NCBI RefSeq assembly: GCF_006974145.1
Contig: NZ_CP039456.1
Span: forward strand, 1,022,001-1,086,000
Length of the DNA stretch: 64,000 bases
Source: Changchengzhania lutea
Lineage (GTDB): Bacteria; Bacteroidota; Bacteroidia; Flavobacteriales; Flavobacteriaceae
Reading direction: 5' to 3'
Shown here one piece after another: positions 9,127-18,074 of this stretch; position 1 is the first letter of the stretch; every line of letters starts with the position of its first letter. The notes under the pieces are model-generated. The model was given only the letters and a program-made list of their open reading frames with translations, searched no databases and was not told where the DNA came from. Position numbers and translations under genes: made by a program.

Positions 9127-9791
9127 ATTTCCTTAGCAATGTAACCAACGCCTCTAACAGTCTGGATATAGTTTTCGTCCTTTCCTAATTTCAATTTCTT
9201 GCGAAGTGCATTTATAAACACATCTATAACACCTGTATTATAGTCAAAATGGATATCCCAAACGCTTTCAATTATTCGAGACCTTCTACAAACCATACCT
9301 TTATTACGTAATAAGTATTCCAGTAAAGCAAATTCTTTCTGTGTTAAACTTACTTCTTCAGTTCCCTTAAGCACTTGATATGTTGAAGTGTTGAGAGTGA
9401 TATTTCCAATTTTGAAAATGGAATGTTCACCAGATTTCGGTCGTAATTGCACTTTTATGCGTTCCAGTAGTTCTTCAAAATGAAAGGGTTTTTTAATATA
9501 ATCATTAGCACCAGCCTGAAGTCCAAAAACCGTCTCGTCTAATGTGTCCCTTGCGGTTAAAAATATAATAGGTGTTTCCTTAAATTGCTTTCTAAATTGA
9601 CGGCATACTTCAATTCCACTCAACCCAGGAATCATCCAATCTAATAGTAACAAGTCATATTCACCAGAAAGTGCTAATTCCAGTCCTTTTTTCCCATCTT
9701 CTGCAATGTCTATGGCATAGGATTCTTCTTCTAGGCCTTGCTTTAGAAAGCTAAATATTCCAGGCTCGTCTTCTACTATTAGTATTCGCAT
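9123..9791 (-). CDS. OmpR-family response regulator, CusR-like
   Basis: A 222-residue two-domain regulator. The receiver has the acidic pair in VEDEPG, the phospho-acceptor Asp in LLLDWMIPG and the conserved Lys in YIKKPFH. The C-terminal winged helix includes LTQKEFALLEYLLRN and ends with VRGVGYIA, typical of OmpR/PhoB proteins. It is the first gene of a regulator-kinase operon. Its own promoter region carries the same 11-bp-period repeat as the efflux operon, so positive autoregulation plus activation of the pump is the simplest model. Confidence 0.93.
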   Translation of the reverse strand: MRILIVEDEPGIFSFLKQGLEEESYAIDIAEDGKKGLELALSGEYDLLLLDWMIPGLSGIEVCRQFRKQFKETPIIFLTARDTLDETVFGLQAGANDYIKKPFHFEELLERIKVQLRPKSGEHSIFKIGNITLNTSTYQVLKGTEEVSLTQKEFALLEYLLRNKGMVCRRSRIIESVWDIHFDYNTGVIDVFINALRKKLKLGKDENYIQTVRGVGYIAKEI

Positions 9792-9835
9792 ACTACAAAA
9801 ATGATTTCTTAAATTTAAAGTATTATTAGTTGTTT

Positions 9836-9856
9836 CTTAAGATTTGCTTAAAATTT
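9836..9856 (-). promoter_or_regulatory. Response-regulator-type repeat upstream of its own gene
   Basis: CTTAAGATTTG followed by CTTAAAATTT at an 11-bp period, 45 bp upstream of the regulator start. It matches the box before the efflux operon at 7539 and suggests autoregulation. Confidence 0.55.
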
Positions 9857-9950
9857 AATTTATCATACATTCTTTTTGCAAAAATATATTGATGAGAACG
9901 GAATACTTACATATTCTCACCTTTAAATTCTTAAGCTTATCACAAAAAAG

Positions 9951-9964
9951 AATGAACATTCATT
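9951..9964. promoter_or_regulatory. Palindromic operator of the TetR gene
   Basis: AATGAA-CA-TTCATT, a perfect 6-bp inverted repeat with a 2-bp centre, 33 bp before the preferred TetR start. It lies just upstream of TATTTTTG (9973-9980), which resembles the Bacteroidota -7 element. This layout suits TetR autorepression. Confidence 0.55.
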
Positions 9965-9996
9965 TTTATCCGTATTTTTGTATGAGAATTTATCAG

Positions 9997-10575
9997 ATGA
10001 CTGAATTATCGAAAAGTGAAATAAAGAGAAGGGCATTAGTTGATGCAACTATCTCATTGGTTAATAATAATGGTTTTCACGCTACACCAATTTCAAAAAT
10101 CGCAAAAATGGCAGATGTATCTCCAGCTACTATTTACTTATATTTTGAAAACAAACAAGACCTTGTAAATAAAGTATATATAGAGGTTAAAGAAGCATTT
10201 ACGGCTTATGCATTTGAATCTTACTCAGAGCGTATGCCTGTTGTAAAAGGTTTTGAAGTTGTTTGGAAACAAATTGCAAAGTTCAAGACTAAACAATTAG
10301 AAAACGCTATGTTTTTAGCCCAATGTGACCATACGCCCATCATTGACCAAGCAAGTAGACAAGAAGGAATTAAACATCTGCAACCATTACTTGATTTATG
10401 GCAACGCGGTAAGGATGAGCAGATCATCAAACCTATATCAGATTATTTACTTTATGCTTATACCATTAATCCATTATCATTTTTAATAGTAATGCAGCAA
10501 CAAGGAGCATTTAAAATAGAAGAAAACCATATTGAAGAGGCTTATCAAGCAGCTTGGAACAGTATTAAATTATAA
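9997..10575 (+). CDS. TetR/AcrR-family transcriptional regulator
   Basis: A TetR-type repressor of about 192 residues. The N-terminal helix-turn-helix is ISKIAKMADVSPATIYLYF, followed by an all-helical ligand-binding domain. I place the start at MTELSKSEIK (9997). The frame stays open back to 9889, but those 36 extra residues are unlike the family and would include the operator and promoter. The nitroreductase gene follows after 18 bases and the broken DJ-1 gene after that, so the regulator probably controls an oxidative or electrophile stress operon. The inducer is unknown. Confidence 0.88.
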   Translation: MTELSKSEIKRRALVDATISLVNNNGFHATPISKIAKMADVSPATIYLYFENKQDLVNKVYIEVKEAFTAYAFESYSERMPVVKGFEVVWKQIAKFKTKQLENAMFLAQCDHTPIIDQASRQEGIKHLQPLLDLWQRGKDEQIIKPISDYLLYAYTINPLSFLIVMQQQGAFKIEENHIEEAYQAAWNSIKL

Positions 10576-10593
10576 AAAAGAAACTACATAAAA

Positions 10594-11226
10594 ATGGAAT
10601 TATTAGACAAATTAAAATGGCGATACGCTGCTAAAGCAATGAATGGCGAAGAAGTAGCGCAAGAAAAAATAGATAGAATTATTGAAGCTGCACGTTTAGC
10701 ACCAACTTCAAGTGGATTGCAACCTTTTGAAATATTTGTTATTACAAATCAAGAAATTAAAGAACAGATTAAACCAATCGCTTGGAATCAATCTGTAATC
10801 ACAGACTGTTCTCATCTTTTGGTATTTGCGGCTTGGGATACGTACACAGCAGATAGAATTAACTATATGTTTGACCTTACTAATGAGGTACGTGGATTTA
10901 AAAACGAAGGATGGGAAAATTACAGACAAATGTTGTTAGACTCTTATCCTCAAAAAGACGCAGAAGAAAACTTTAACCACGCAGCAAAACAAGCCTATAT
11001 CGCTTTTGCTTTAGCTCTAACAGCTGCTGCTTACGAAGGAGTTGATGCAACACCTCTAGAAGGTTTTGATCCTTCTGCTGTAGATAAAATATTAGAACTA
11101 AGAGAAAAAGGATTACGCAGTGCTGTCCTCTTACCAATAGGAAAGAGAGCTCCAAAAGAAGATTGGTTAGTAAATCTTGTTAAAGTGAGAAAGAGTACCG
11201 AGGATTTAGTAACTGTAGTAGATTAA
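10594..11226 (+). CDS. Nitroreductase-family NAD(P)H oxidoreductase
   Basis: A 210-residue flavin enzyme of the NfsB-like nitroreductase family, which reduces nitro-aromatics, quinones or related electrophiles with NAD(P)H in the cytoplasm. Features include the N-terminal RYAAKAMNGE (FMN-phosphate contact region), the APTSSGLQPFEIFVI motif and a C-terminal GLRSAVLLPIGKRAPKEDW segment typical of the family. Length is normal. It is 18 bases after the TetR gene, forming a probable autoregulated operon. The physiological substrate cannot be inferred. Confidence 0.9.
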   Translation: MELLDKLKWRYAAKAMNGEEVAQEKIDRIIEAARLAPTSSGLQPFEIFVITNQEIKEQIKPIAWNQSVITDCSHLLVFAAWDTYTADRINYMFDLTNEVRGFKNEGWENYRQMLLDSYPQKDAEENFNHAAKQAYIAFALALTAAAYEGVDATPLEGFDPSAVDKILELREKGLRSAVLLPIGKRAPKEDWLVNLVKVRKSTEDLVTVVD

Positions 11227-11269
11227 ATAATAATCATTCTGAACTATTCCAGAAGTAAAAATAATAATT

Positions 11270-11949
11270 ATGAAAAAAGTTTTATTCGTGCTTACACGTC
11301 ACGACCAATGAGGAAACACAGGAGAGAAAACAGGATTTTGGATTGAAGAGTTTGCAAGCCCATACTAATTATTAAAAGATAAAGGCGTTGCTGTTACTTT
11401 AGCTTCACCTAAGGGTGGACAACCACCAATAGACCTAAAAGTGCTACTGAAGATTTTAGTACACCAGCTACAGAACGTTTCAATAAGGATCAAGAAGCAC
11501 AAGCGGTATTAAGTAAGACATTGAAACTTGACACCATAAATCAAGCAAATTATGATGCTGTTTTTTATCCAGTAGGACACGGGCCATTATGGGATCTTGC
11601 AGAAGATAAAAACTCTATTGCGTTAATTGAAAGTTTTTACAACAACAATAAACCTGTAGGAGCCGTATGTCACGCACCTGCTGTCTTCAAACATACTAAA
11701 GACGCTAACGGAAATCCTTTAGTCAAAGGAAAAAAAGTAACTGGCTTTACTAATACTGAAGAAACTGGCGTACAATTAACAGATGTAGTGCCTTTCTTAG
11801 TAGAAGATATGTTGAAAGAAAATAGGGGAATTTATTCTAAGGGAGATGATTGGAATCCATATTCGGTTCAAGAAGGTAATTTAATAACTGGACAGAACCC
11901 AGCTTCATCTGAGTTAGTTGCTGAGGGATTACTGGAAATGCTAGGATAA
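11270..11949 (+). pseudogene. DJ-1/PfpI-family type-1 amidotransferase-like gene, degraded
   Basis: Starting at ATG 11270 the sequence encodes MKKVLFVLTRHDQ, then a TGA replaces the next codon before GNTGEKTGFWIEEF. A TAA follows in PY*LLKDKG, and one base is missing in the PPIDPKSATEDF segment. The rest (11521-11949) is open and keeps the nucleophile elbow AVCHAPAVF. The usual YPGGHGP turn reads YPVGHGP. Intact relatives are about 225-residue glyoxalase III or Hsp31-like proteins that act on reactive carbonyls. Three independent lesions make a functional product unlikely. It would have been the third gene of the TetR operon. Confidence 0.85.
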
Positions 11950-11975
11950 ATAATAGCCTATTTATTTAAAAAGAT

Positions 11976-12011
11976 AAACAGCCTAAGCAAATTGCTTAGG
12001 CTGTTTTTTTG
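11976..12011 (+). terminator. Strong rho-independent terminator
   Basis: ACAGCCTAAGCAA/TTGCTTAGGCTGT, a 13-bp perfect stem with a one-base loop, followed by a T run. It closes the TetR operon. The 180 bases after it, up to the next gene, hold nothing I recognise. Confidence 0.9.
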
Positions 12012-12194
12012 TTTAATTAATATCTATCATCACATAGTTAGAACAATCAATTTCGATAATTCATAAGCATTGCTTTAGTGATTATGCAATTCTTAGATGT
12101 TTTAGAAAAGGCTTTATACGTTAATTGTATCAAAGAAATAATCCTCATAATCAATGAAATTTCAAAATTCAATATATTTATGAATTGAGCCAAA

Positions 12195-13187
12195 TCAAAA
12201 CGTAATCCTAACACCTGCCATTTTATGTTCAGAAGTAGACGTAAAAGTGAAATCGGTCTTAAATCGTGGTTCGATTATTTCGCCAGTAACATCACGTTTA
12301 ACTTCTTTTTTAATTCTACGGTTAGCTGCATTTTTCCCAATAATATATCCCATCAAAATAGAAAATGGATAATCTGATGCCCAGTGCACCCTTGTACTCA
12401 TCATTTGAAAAGCCATTATACCTGCTAAAGAATAGCCTACTGGTTTAATCCATTTTACTTCTGGATAGTTAGTGGCTATTACAGTAAGAGTTGCTATATA
12501 GGTTGTCATGTGTCCTGATGGCATGGCATCGTAATTTGGTGTATTGGTTTGGTAGGCTTTAAAACTTGGAAAAGGCCTCCAATGTCCTCCTGGGTTTCCA
12601 CTTTCAATTGCTGCACTTGGGCTTTGTCTTCCTGTGATTCTTTTTAGTATTTGCGTACTTACTCCAGAGGAAATTAACACCTCTATTAATTCACTCGACA
12701 CATTCAATGCGCGATAATCGTTATTAATTTTTCCAGCAATATAAAAACCACCACTTAGCAGTATTGGCGTTAGACCATTTCCTAAATAATAAATTGTTCC
12801 ATTAATATCCTTTGGAAGGAATTCTATACCAAGAACTCTTATATAGCTAACATCTTCCTCCAATCCTAAAGGTTCTCCTAGTTCTTGTGCATTATCCAAT
12901 AGTTTTTGGTCAAAAGGCAATAAAGCTAACGTGCCACCAACTGCCATTCCTGTCCATAACAGATTTTCTTTCTGGACTGTGAATTTACCAAATTCATAAA
13001 TATCACTTGGCACATACCTAAACACATCAAAAAACTTAGGCTTATTATAAGTGTAAGTTACACCATTACTAATTTCGAACGTTTGGGATACTTCAATTTG
13101 TTGTGCGTGATTTGTGTTTGAGATTATGAAACAACTAATGAATATTGATGCTCTAAACAAATTTTTATAATTGTAATTCTGCTTCAT
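12195..13187 (-). CDS. PAP2-superfamily phosphatase, exported
   Basis: A 330-residue protein with an N-terminal signal peptide ending near NHAQQ. The PAP2 acid-phosphatase signature is present in order: KRITGRQSP (C1), DAMPSGHMTTY (C2) and RVHWASDYPFS (C3). These motifs form the phosphohistidine active site that removes phosphate from lipid phosphates such as phosphatidic acid or undecaprenyl pyrophosphate. Several hydrophobic helices surround the motifs. It is longer than the other two PAP2 genes here and lies 54 bases downstream of the HD gene, so it may belong to the same transcript. The substrate is unknown. Confidence 0.88.
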   Translation of the reverse strand: MKQNYNYKNLFRASIFISCFIISNTNHAQQIEVSQTFEISNGVTYTYNKPKFFDVFRYVPSDIYEFGKFTVQKENLLWTGMAVGGTLALLPFDQKLLDNAQELGEPLGLEEDVSYIRVLGIEFLPKDINGTIYYLGNGLTPILLSGGFYIAGKINNDYRALNVSSELIEVLISSGVSTQILKRITGRQSPSAAIESGNPGGHWRPFPSFKAYQTNTPNYDAMPSGHMTTYIATLTVIATNYPEVKWIKPVGYSLAGIMAFQMMSTRVHWASDYPFSILMGYIIGKNAANRRIKKEVKRDVTGEIIEPRFKTDFTFTSTSEHKMAGVRITF

Positions 13188-13241
13188 AAATAAATGTAAT
13201 GTTAATTATCAATAACCATTGTTAATCTCTTTTTTAATGGT

Positions 13242-13841
13242 TTAAGCCATAACGCCCGCTTTTAATTTTTCCATTAACATGATATTCTTCTGCTTCTTTT
13301 CTCGAAGCACATTCTTGCCATAATCTGTGTAATATTTATGATTTACAAGAAATTCCAAATTCAATTGATACCATTCTTCATCGGTAAATATTAAATCCAT
13401 ATAGGTTTTCCACTCTTCCCGTAATAATTCGTTTTTAAAAATGTAGTTACTACTAGCCAAATGAAATAAATCAGCATCACATATAATACATTCGAGTAGT
13501 GTTTCAGGATTTTGGGGCATTTTAGTTGCCATAATACAATTCAATATTTGAACTTTAGCACTATTTGAATAATCCAACTCACTTAAATAATCATGGGCAT
13601 AATTAGCACCAATACTTTCGTGACCCACATAATCTTGGGAAATACCCGTATCATGAAATAATGCAGCGATTTTTAATATTTCAATTTCTTCGCCATTTAT
13701 ACCTTCATAATTCCCTATAGTTTCTACATTTTCAAAAACTTCTAGCGTGTGTTTATTGCTATGAAATGGTAACACCTTACATCTGCTATGTGTCAATAAA
13801 TCGAGACAATGTTTTTTAATATTATTTACTTGTGCATTCAT
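13242..13841 (-). CDS. HD-domain metal-dependent phosphohydrolase
   Basis: A 199-residue soluble protein of the HD superfamily. Metal ligands are visible in LPFHSNKHT (first His), ALFHDTG (HD pair) and CDADLFHL (last Asp). It is the intact paralogue of the frameshifted gene at 202-752, with similarity along the full length. It sits seven bases after the small PAP2 gene and is probably translated from the same message. The natural substrate of this subgroup is not known. Nucleotide or phosphate-monoester hydrolysis is the general family activity. Confidence 0.85.
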   Translation of the reverse strand: MNAQVNNIKKHCLDLLTHSRCKVLPFHSNKHTLEVFENVETIGNYEGINGEEIEILKIAALFHDTGISQDYVGHESIGANYAHDYLSELDYSNSAKVQILNCIMATKMPQNPETLLECIICDADLFHLASSNYIFKNELLREEWKTYMDLIFTDEEWYQLNLEFLVNHKYYTDYGKNVLREKKQKNIMLMEKLKAGVMA

Positions 13842-13847
13842 GTCTGT

Positions 13848-14417
13848 TTAAAATTTATATGTAAGCCCAACTAAATATTCACCATTACCACTTTTAAACG
13901 ATAACTCATAATGTTCTTTTTTATATGGTGTGGTAAATAAATATGTACTTCCAACTCCTACGACCATTCCTCCTAAAACATCCCATACATCATGCCTATC
14001 ATCAATACCTTCTATTCGGGTATAAGCTACTAAACCTGCTACTGCGTATGCAGGGATTCCATATTCCCAACCATAACGCCTTTGTAAAAAGGATGCTCCA
14101 GAGAAGGCAACAGCTGTATGTCCTGATGGAAACGCTTTGCCATCTGTTCTACCATCTGGTCTTGGTTTATCTATCGCATATTTTAGTACATAGGCTACAC
14201 CTAATGTCGTGCCATAAGATTTAGCAAACTGCCAAAATCCCTTTTTGTCTTTTTTTGCAACAATCATGATTAGTGACGTCAATGCAGGCGCATGTTGTGC
14301 ATAATCCCCAAATAACTGATAGCCTGTTTCCCTTCTTATTTCTGAAGGTGTATCGACTTCTTGCGCTAACATACAAAACGGTAGTACACCTATTAATAAG
14401 TAAACTATTTGTTTCAT
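13848..14417 (-). CDS. Small PAP2-family membrane phosphatase
   Basis: A 189-residue protein with a signal-like N-terminus and the PAP2 motifs KYAIDKPRPDG, AFPSGHTAVAF and RIEGIDDRHDVWDVLGG. The C-terminal strand ends LVGLTYKF, resembling an outer-membrane or membrane-anchored tail shared with the next gene. It is a tandem paralogue of the gene at 14435, with the same length and layout. Together they probably dephosphorylate lipid phosphates on the periplasmic side. It lies in an operon 17 bases downstream of its paralogue. Confidence 0.88.
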   Translation of the reverse strand: MKQIVYLLIGVLPFCMLAQEVDTPSEIRRETGYQLFGDYAQHAPALTSLIMIVAKKDKKGFWQFAKSYGTTLGVAYVLKYAIDKPRPDGRTDGKAFPSGHTAVAFSGASFLQRRYGWEYGIPAYAVAGLVAYTRIEGIDDRHDVWDVLGGMVVGVGSTYLFTTPYKKEHYELSFKSGNGEYLVGLTYKF

Positions 14418-14434
14418 TAAAATTTCAGAGTTAG

Positions 14435-15013
14435 TCAGAATTTATATTTAAAACCTAGCATATAGTCTCCATCACTACTATTAAAAGTGAGCTCCATGTG
14501 TTCCTGCTGGTATTGTGTGGTGAATAGTAAATTACTACCAAGACCAATAGCTGCTCCAGCCAATACATCAAGGATATCGTGCTTTTTTGAATCAATCCTA
14601 CTTGCTGCTGTAAAGCCTGCAAGTACGTAGGCTGGAATACTATATTTAAACCCATACCGTCTATGTATATATCCCGCACTATGAAACGTCGTGGATGTGT
14701 GACCGGATGGGAAAGCATTGTCATTACTCATATCTGGTCGCTGTTTGTTTATACTATACTTTAAACCATAGGTAACAGCTTCGGTTAGCATAAGCCCCTT
14801 TGTAAATTGCCAAGCGCCTTTTTCATCTCCAATAATAAAGGATGTTCCTACTGTGGCTATGGGTAGTGCAAAGAGGATAACATCGCCTATTTTTTGAGTT
14901 GTTCCAACCTGTGGTTTCGTCTCATTGGTGTCTTGTGCTTGTAGTGGAATAGATGTAAAAAACAAAACAGCACATAAAAGCGATAAAATTTTTATATTCT
15001 TTAATATCATCAA
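14435..15013 (-). CDS. Small PAP2-family membrane phosphatase, tandem paralogue
   Basis: A 192-residue protein with signal peptide (cleavage near LQAQD) and motifs KYSINKQRPDM, AFPSGHTSTTF and RIDSKKHDILDVLAG. It is the first gene of the PAP2-PAP2-HD run. A direct-repeat box (15079-15099) lies 66 bp upstream, so the operon likely belongs to the regulon of the two-component pair at 19294-21222. Translation may start at the second Met. Family activity is removal of phosphate from lipid (pyro)phosphates; the exact lipid is unknown. Confidence 0.88.
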   Translation of the reverse strand: MMILKNIKILSLLCAVLFFTSIPLQAQDTNETKPQVGTTQKIGDVILFALPIATVGTSFIIGDEKGAWQFTKGLMLTEAVTYGLKYSINKQRPDMSNDNAFPSGHTSTTFHSAGYIHRRYGFKYSIPAYVLAGFTAASRIDSKKHDILDVLAGAAIGLGSNLLFTTQYQQEHMELTFNSSDGDYMLGFKYKF

Positions 15014-15078
15014 ATTAGGGGTATTGATTAAAGTAGCTTTTTTTATATGCAGATTATTTTATATTAAAAGTAAATGGG

Positions 15079-15099
15079 AAATCTTAAGAAAATTTAAAG
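15079..15099 (-). promoter_or_regulatory. Direct-repeat regulatory box, copy 1 of 5
   Basis: Minus-strand CTTTAAATTTT then CTTAAGATTT with an 11-bp period, 66 bp upstream of the first PAP2 gene. It is related to four further boxes at 18028, 18662, 19239 and 21256. Confidence 0.55.
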
Positions 15100-15124
15100 C
15101 TATAATTCTGATAAATTAGCCGGC

Positions 15125-16006
15125 TTATATTAAAACACTTAAAGATTCTTTTTTAATGGATATTGAAAGTGTAACATCATTAATTTTTGATATTTCGCCA
15201 TCAATCTGTGACTCAAAATAAGCACCTTGTTTTCGAGATAATTTCATTTTTTTTGTTTGATAGCATTTGACTTCTTTAAGTATTTCTGGTTTTTTTATGA
15301 ACATACAAAATCCAAAAAACAACATCTTTAACTTGCTGATTCTTGGCACTATGATAACATCTAAAAGACCATCTTTCAAAGACGCCTTGGGTGTAAGGCT
15401 CATGTTATAACCCATAACGTTTGAGTTTGAAACGAAAATTAAAAACGGGTTAACCACCTCTATATTATCATCGATAGAAATGATGATTTCTTCTTTGTTT
15501 GAAAATTGCTGAAATGATTTTAAGGTTGCTTTTATATAGCACACTAATGTTCTTTTTTGCAACGCTTCATAGTTTTCTATAACATTGGCGGTAAAACCAA
15601 AACCAAGATTACTAAAAAAGTAACGTTGATTCACACCACCGACATCTATCGTTGTGGAATGATTGTTTTTAATAATATAAAGTGCTTTTTTTATATTTTT
15701 CGGAATCTTCAAGTTACAAGCCAATCCATTTCCCGAACCAACTGGGATGATACCTAAAGGGATATTTGTCCCCACCAAAGCAGAAGCGACTTCGTTTATA
15801 GTACCATCTCCACCACAGGCGACAATAATATGAGCTTGCTGACGGATGGACTCCATTGTTAAATCAATGGCGTGTCCTTTATATCCAGAAGATTTAATGG
15901 TTATGTTGTACTTATCTGCTTCAAAGTAATCTTGAAGAAATGGTTCAGAAAAACTATGATGTCCGGAGCCTGCAATTGGGTTTACAATGAAATGGATATC
16001 TATCAC
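15125..16006 (-). CDS. Diacylglycerol-kinase-family lipid kinase (YegS-like)
   Basis: A 293-residue soluble lipid kinase of the DAGK catalytic superfamily, which phosphorylates diacylglycerol, sphingoid bases or related lipids. The N-terminal NPIAGSG, the glycine-rich nucleotide loop GGDGTINEVAS and PVGSGNGLACNL are all present, followed by the beta-sandwich C-terminal domain with LKDGLLDVIIV. It begins one base after the sulfatase-fold gene and is surely co-transcribed with it. With three lipid phosphatases next door, the set can both add and remove phosphate from membrane lipids. Confidence 0.9.
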   Translation of the reverse strand: MIDIHFIVNPIAGSGHHSFSEPFLQDYFEADKYNITIKSSGYKGHAIDLTMESIRQQAHIIVACGGDGTINEVASALVGTNIPLGIIPVGSGNGLACNLKIPKNIKKALYIIKNNHSTTIDVGGVNQRYFFSNLGFGFTANVIENYEALQKRTLVCYIKATLKSFQQFSNKEEIIISIDDNIEVVNPFLIFVSNSNVMGYNMSLTPKASLKDGLLDVIIVPRISKLKMLFFGFCMFIKKPEILKEVKCYQTKKMKLSRKQGAYFESQIDGEISKINDVTLSISIKKESLSVLI

Positions 16007-16007
16007 T

Positions 16008-17984
16008 TTATTTACTCTTAATTTTTAGACCTTCATTTCTATACAGATCATCTGCAACCTCATAAAATGAGATGCTTCTCTTTTCAAATCTCACTTCGGA
16101 AGGAATTGCGCTCAAACTATTATCCGTAGGATTCCAAGAATAGAAATGTGCGTTTTTCTGTTCATCCAATATCAATATCTTATCGTCCTTTAGATAGCCT
16201 AATTTTCTGTAGTTTCCTATAAATGCTCTTTCGTCATCAGGTTGCATGGATAGGATATCCCTTCCGAAGAGATTAGATTTATAATCCCAATGTAAAGTCG
16301 AAAACAGGGTGGGAAATATATCAATTTGTGAAGCTAGTTTGTTTACTTTTTTAGGTTGTTGATTTGGCAAGTTGAAAATTAATGCAGGAATGTGATAGTT
16401 CTTCACATCCAACTCCCACCGTCCAGCACTACTGGCACAATGGTCGCTCATGATTACAAGAACAGTATTTTTAAACCACGGTTTATGTTGCGCTTTTTTT
16501 ATAAATTCGTTAATAGCGTAATCGGTATATTTTACTGCTCCATGTCTGCCTGTACCTGACGGAATATCAATTTTGCCTTCTGGATACGTATAGGGTTTGT
16601 GGTTGGAAGTGGTCATTACGAAGTCGAAAAATGGTTTCCCAGATTCGTGGGCTTTGTCTGCTTCTTTGAGTACTTTGTTGTAAATATCAGTATCACAAAC
16701 TCCCCAAGCATTCTCAAAAGTCACTTCGTCATCTTCAATATTCGTGCGAGTTGTGGTAATGCTTTTATCTAATAAAAATCCTCGCCCTCTATCGACAATA
16801 CTAAATCCGTTGCCCCCGAAATACGTATTCATATTATCAAAATAGCCATCGCCACCATAAAAGAAATTACGCTCGTAACCTTGTTGCTTAAACACCTGGC
16901 CAATGGTAAACAGACCTTGATTGTTTTTTCGTTTTACAATACTACGACCAGGTGTTGGTGGAATGGATAGGGTTATGGCTTCCATACCTCTAACGGTTCG
17001 TGTTCCTGTGGCATATAGGTTTTCAAAAAACAGGCTGTTATTTGCTAGGGAATCTAACGTTGGTGTGATATTATTTTTATTCCCAAATGCCTTTAAAAAA
17101 TCGGCACTTAAACTTTCTATACAAATAAAAATGACATTGGGTTTCATTGGTTGCGAAATGCTATCTGAATTCACAATTGACCTGTAAATAGCATCTTCAT
17201 CTGGATTTACAAGTATATTTTTTGAATCCAAATAACTAGCTTTAACCGTTTGAAAAGCTTCTTCTTCCGGAATGGTTTTGTAGAATTCGTTATAAGACAA
17301 TTCATTATTTCTGAAAGCGGCGAAAAATGAGTAAATACCAGATTTTGCGAGTTCGTTATTATAGCGGTTTCCAGAAAAATCAGCTTGCTTGTTTGTTACA
17401 AAAAATACACTTATTGTTACAATAAACAACCAGGGAATGAATGCTATCAATTTAGGTTTAAATGTAGTTTCACTTATAAAGGTCTTACGAAAATATCCTA
17501 ATTTATATATAATAAAAATACTTGTAAGCACTAATAAAAGCATACTAGCAATAAGCACAGGTAATGGATAGGACTCGTTGATGTTCTTTACAACCTCATA
17601 AGTATAAATCAAATAATCAACCGCAATGAAATTATAACGTCTTTGAAATTCATCCCAAAATGTAAACTCTCCAAAAAAGGAAAAGAATAGAATAAGTACT
17701 CCAATTGAGAATCCAAAATAGGTAATCGCTTTATCTATAATGGAACCGTAGATCCGTTTCGGGAAAATGAGTAAATAAATAAGATACGGAATTGCAAAAA
17801 ATGAAATCGTCGCAATATCGAACAAAAATCCAATTAGAAAGGTGTTCCCCAATGTGAAAAAGTTTTTGTCTACTTCGGAAAAATTCCAAATCAAGAAACT
17901 TAATCTTACTATAAACGATAAAATTAAAAACAAGCCTATATAGGCTTTAAGTAACGCAAATCGCTTCGGGAAAATTTCAAGCAT
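16008..17984 (-). CDS. LTA-synthase-like sulfatase-fold membrane enzyme
   Basis: A 658-residue protein with five membrane helices in the first 200 residues and a periplasmic alkaline-phosphatase/sulfatase domain. The first metal ligand lies in FICIESLSADFL (Glu about 290), the nucleophile Thr in ATGTRTVRG (about 328-330), and a later metal site in VIMSDHCAS. This is the layout of lipoteichoic-acid synthase and phosphoethanolamine or phosphoglycerol transferases. In a Gram-negative organism it probably moves a polar head group from a phospholipid to an envelope glycan or lipid, releasing diacylglycerol. The downstream kinase could recycle that diacylglycerol. A regulatory box lies 44 bp upstream. 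Confidence 0.88.
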   Translation of the reverse strand: MLEIFPKRFALLKAYIGLFLILSFIVRLSFLIWNFSEVDKNFFTLGNTFLIGFLFDIATISFFAIPYLIYLLIFPKRIYGSIIDKAITYFGFSIGVLILFFSFFGEFTFWDEFQRRYNFIAVDYLIYTYEVVKNINESYPLPVLIASMLLLVLTSIFIIYKLGYFRKTFISETTFKPKLIAFIPWLFIVTISVFFVTNKQADFSGNRYNNELAKSGIYSFFAAFRNNELSYNEFYKTIPEEEAFQTVKASYLDSKNILVNPDEDAIYRSIVNSDSISQPMKPNVIFICIESLSADFLKAFGNKNNITPTLDSLANNSLFFENLYATGTRTVRGMEAITLSIPPTPGRSIVKRKNNQGLFTIGQVFKQQGYERNFFYGGDGYFDNMNTYFGGNGFSIVDRGRGFLLDKSITTTRTNIEDDEVTFENAWGVCDTDIYNKVLKEADKAHESGKPFFDFVMTTSNHKPYTYPEGKIDIPSGTGRHGAVKYTDYAINEFIKKAQHKPWFKNTVLVIMSDHCASSAGRWELDVKNYHIPALIFNLPNQQPKKVNKLASQIDIFPTLFSTLHWDYKSNLFGRDILSMQPDDERAFIGNYRKLGYLKDDKILILDEQKNAHFYSWNPTDNSLSAIPSEVRFEKRSISFYEVADDLYRNEGLKIKSK

Positions 17985-18027
17985 TAACTAATGGGTTCTA
18001 TATTAATTTATGCCGAAAGTACTATGT

Positions 18028-18048
18028 GATTCTAAAGAAAATTTAAAG
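18028..18048 (-). promoter_or_regulatory. Direct-repeat regulatory box, copy 2 of 5
   Basis: Minus-strand CTTTAAATTTT then CTTTAGAATC, 11-bp period, 44 bp upstream of the sulfatase-fold gene. It is the best match to the shared consensus. Confidence 0.65.
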
Positions 18049-18074
18049 TCTAAGAAGTGCCTATTCTAAAAAAG

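Noticed and set aside
9889-9996. Longer N-terminus for the TetR regulator
   Set aside because: It would run through the operator and promoter, and the residues are not TetR-like.
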